Of a stretch of 5,325 nt of DNA, positions 5,176 through 5,325 are shown one piece after another. The notes below the pieces were generated by a model. It saw nothing but the letters and a program-made list of their open reading frames with translations, did not search any database and had not been told where the DNA came from. Within the stretch, counting starts at the first letter, position 1. Each line of letters begins with the position of its first letter. Source of the DNA: Alphaproteobacteria bacterium (lineage in GTDB: Bacteria > Pseudomonadota > Alphaproteobacteria > Rhodobacterales > Rhodobacteraceae). Made by a program: the position numbers and the translations under genes. The stretch covers positions 1 through 5,325 of the forward strand of contig JAUHZL010000223.1 in NCBI GenBank assembly GCA_030425945.1, written 5' to 3'.

Positions 5176-5325
5176 TCAGCCGAGCGTCGCCAGCGCCGGG
5201 AAGGTTTCAAGAAGCCACCACGAGAAGGCCGAGAACGCCCCGGTCACCATCATCACCCCGACGAGGATCAGCAGGACGCCCATCGACTTCTCGATCAGGC
5301 CCATGTGCCGCTTCAGGCGGGCCAT
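5176..5325 (-). CDS. ccdA: 3' end of a probable cytochrome c biogenesis protein gene, CcdA
   Basis: The last 49 codons of a - strand gene that enters from the right edge and ends with TGA at 5178-5176. The Met at the edge is probably internal. The residues contain HMGLIEKSMGVLLILVGV, then MMVTGAFSAFSWWLLETFP, and end ALATLG. They match my memory of the C-terminus of Rhodobacterales CcdA. CcdA is a small polytopic inner-membrane protein that passes electrons from thioredoxin across the membrane to keep apocytochrome c cysteines reduced for haem attachment. The redox-active cysteines lie outside the window, so the call rests on the tail alone. The hydrolase and P450 genes follow on the same strand after 62 bases, so read-through is possible. 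Another DsbD/CcdA-family transporter is the main alternative. Confidence 0.7.
   Translation of the reverse strand: MARLKRHMGLIEKSMGVLLILVGVMMVTGAFSAFSWWLLETFPALATLG

Overview
The window looks like chromosomal DNA of a GC-rich alphaproteobacterium, most likely a member of the Rhodobacterales. The reasons are the alphaproteobacterial type of SspB, a fumC followed by a DUF4169 gene and a small ribbon-helix-helix gene, and a CcdA-like C-terminus typical of that group. This assignment comes from recalled family resemblance, not from a search.

Layout. Bases 1-127 hold the 3' end of an unrecognised membrane-protein gene on the + strand. sspB follows (153-638), encoding the ClpXP adaptor. A 93-base gap then contains a perfect 9+9 inverted repeat directly before the fumC ribosome-binding site. 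The + strand continues with a tight three-gene unit: fumC (732-2123), a 60-residue DUF4169 protein (2120-2302) and a 75-residue ribbon-helix-helix protein (2299-2526). Each junction is a 4-base stop/start overlap. On the - strand, read from the right edge, come the 3' end of a probable ccdA gene (5325-5176), a membrane-anchored alpha/beta hydrolase-like protein (5113-3878) and a cytochrome P450 (3881-2487). The last two also overlap by 4 bases. The two transcription units converge and their coding ends overlap by 40 bp at 2487-2526.

How the genes may work together. The + strand side is housekeeping: substrate delivery to ClpXP, the fumarate-to-malate step of the TCA cycle, and two small coupled proteins, one of them probably DNA-binding. 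The - strand side looks like a two-gene accessory oxidation and hydrolysis module downstream of a cytochrome c maturation gene. Its substrate cannot be read from the sequence, and no ferredoxin or reductase partner is present in the window.

The most notable signals are the palindrome before fumC (possibly a target of the ribbon-helix-helix protein at the end of the same unit), an isolated AT-rich patch with a promoter-like arrangement inside the P450 gene, the transmembrane hairpin within the hydrolase, and the overlapping convergent gene ends. No RNA gene, CRISPR array, insertion sequence or other mobile element was recognised.
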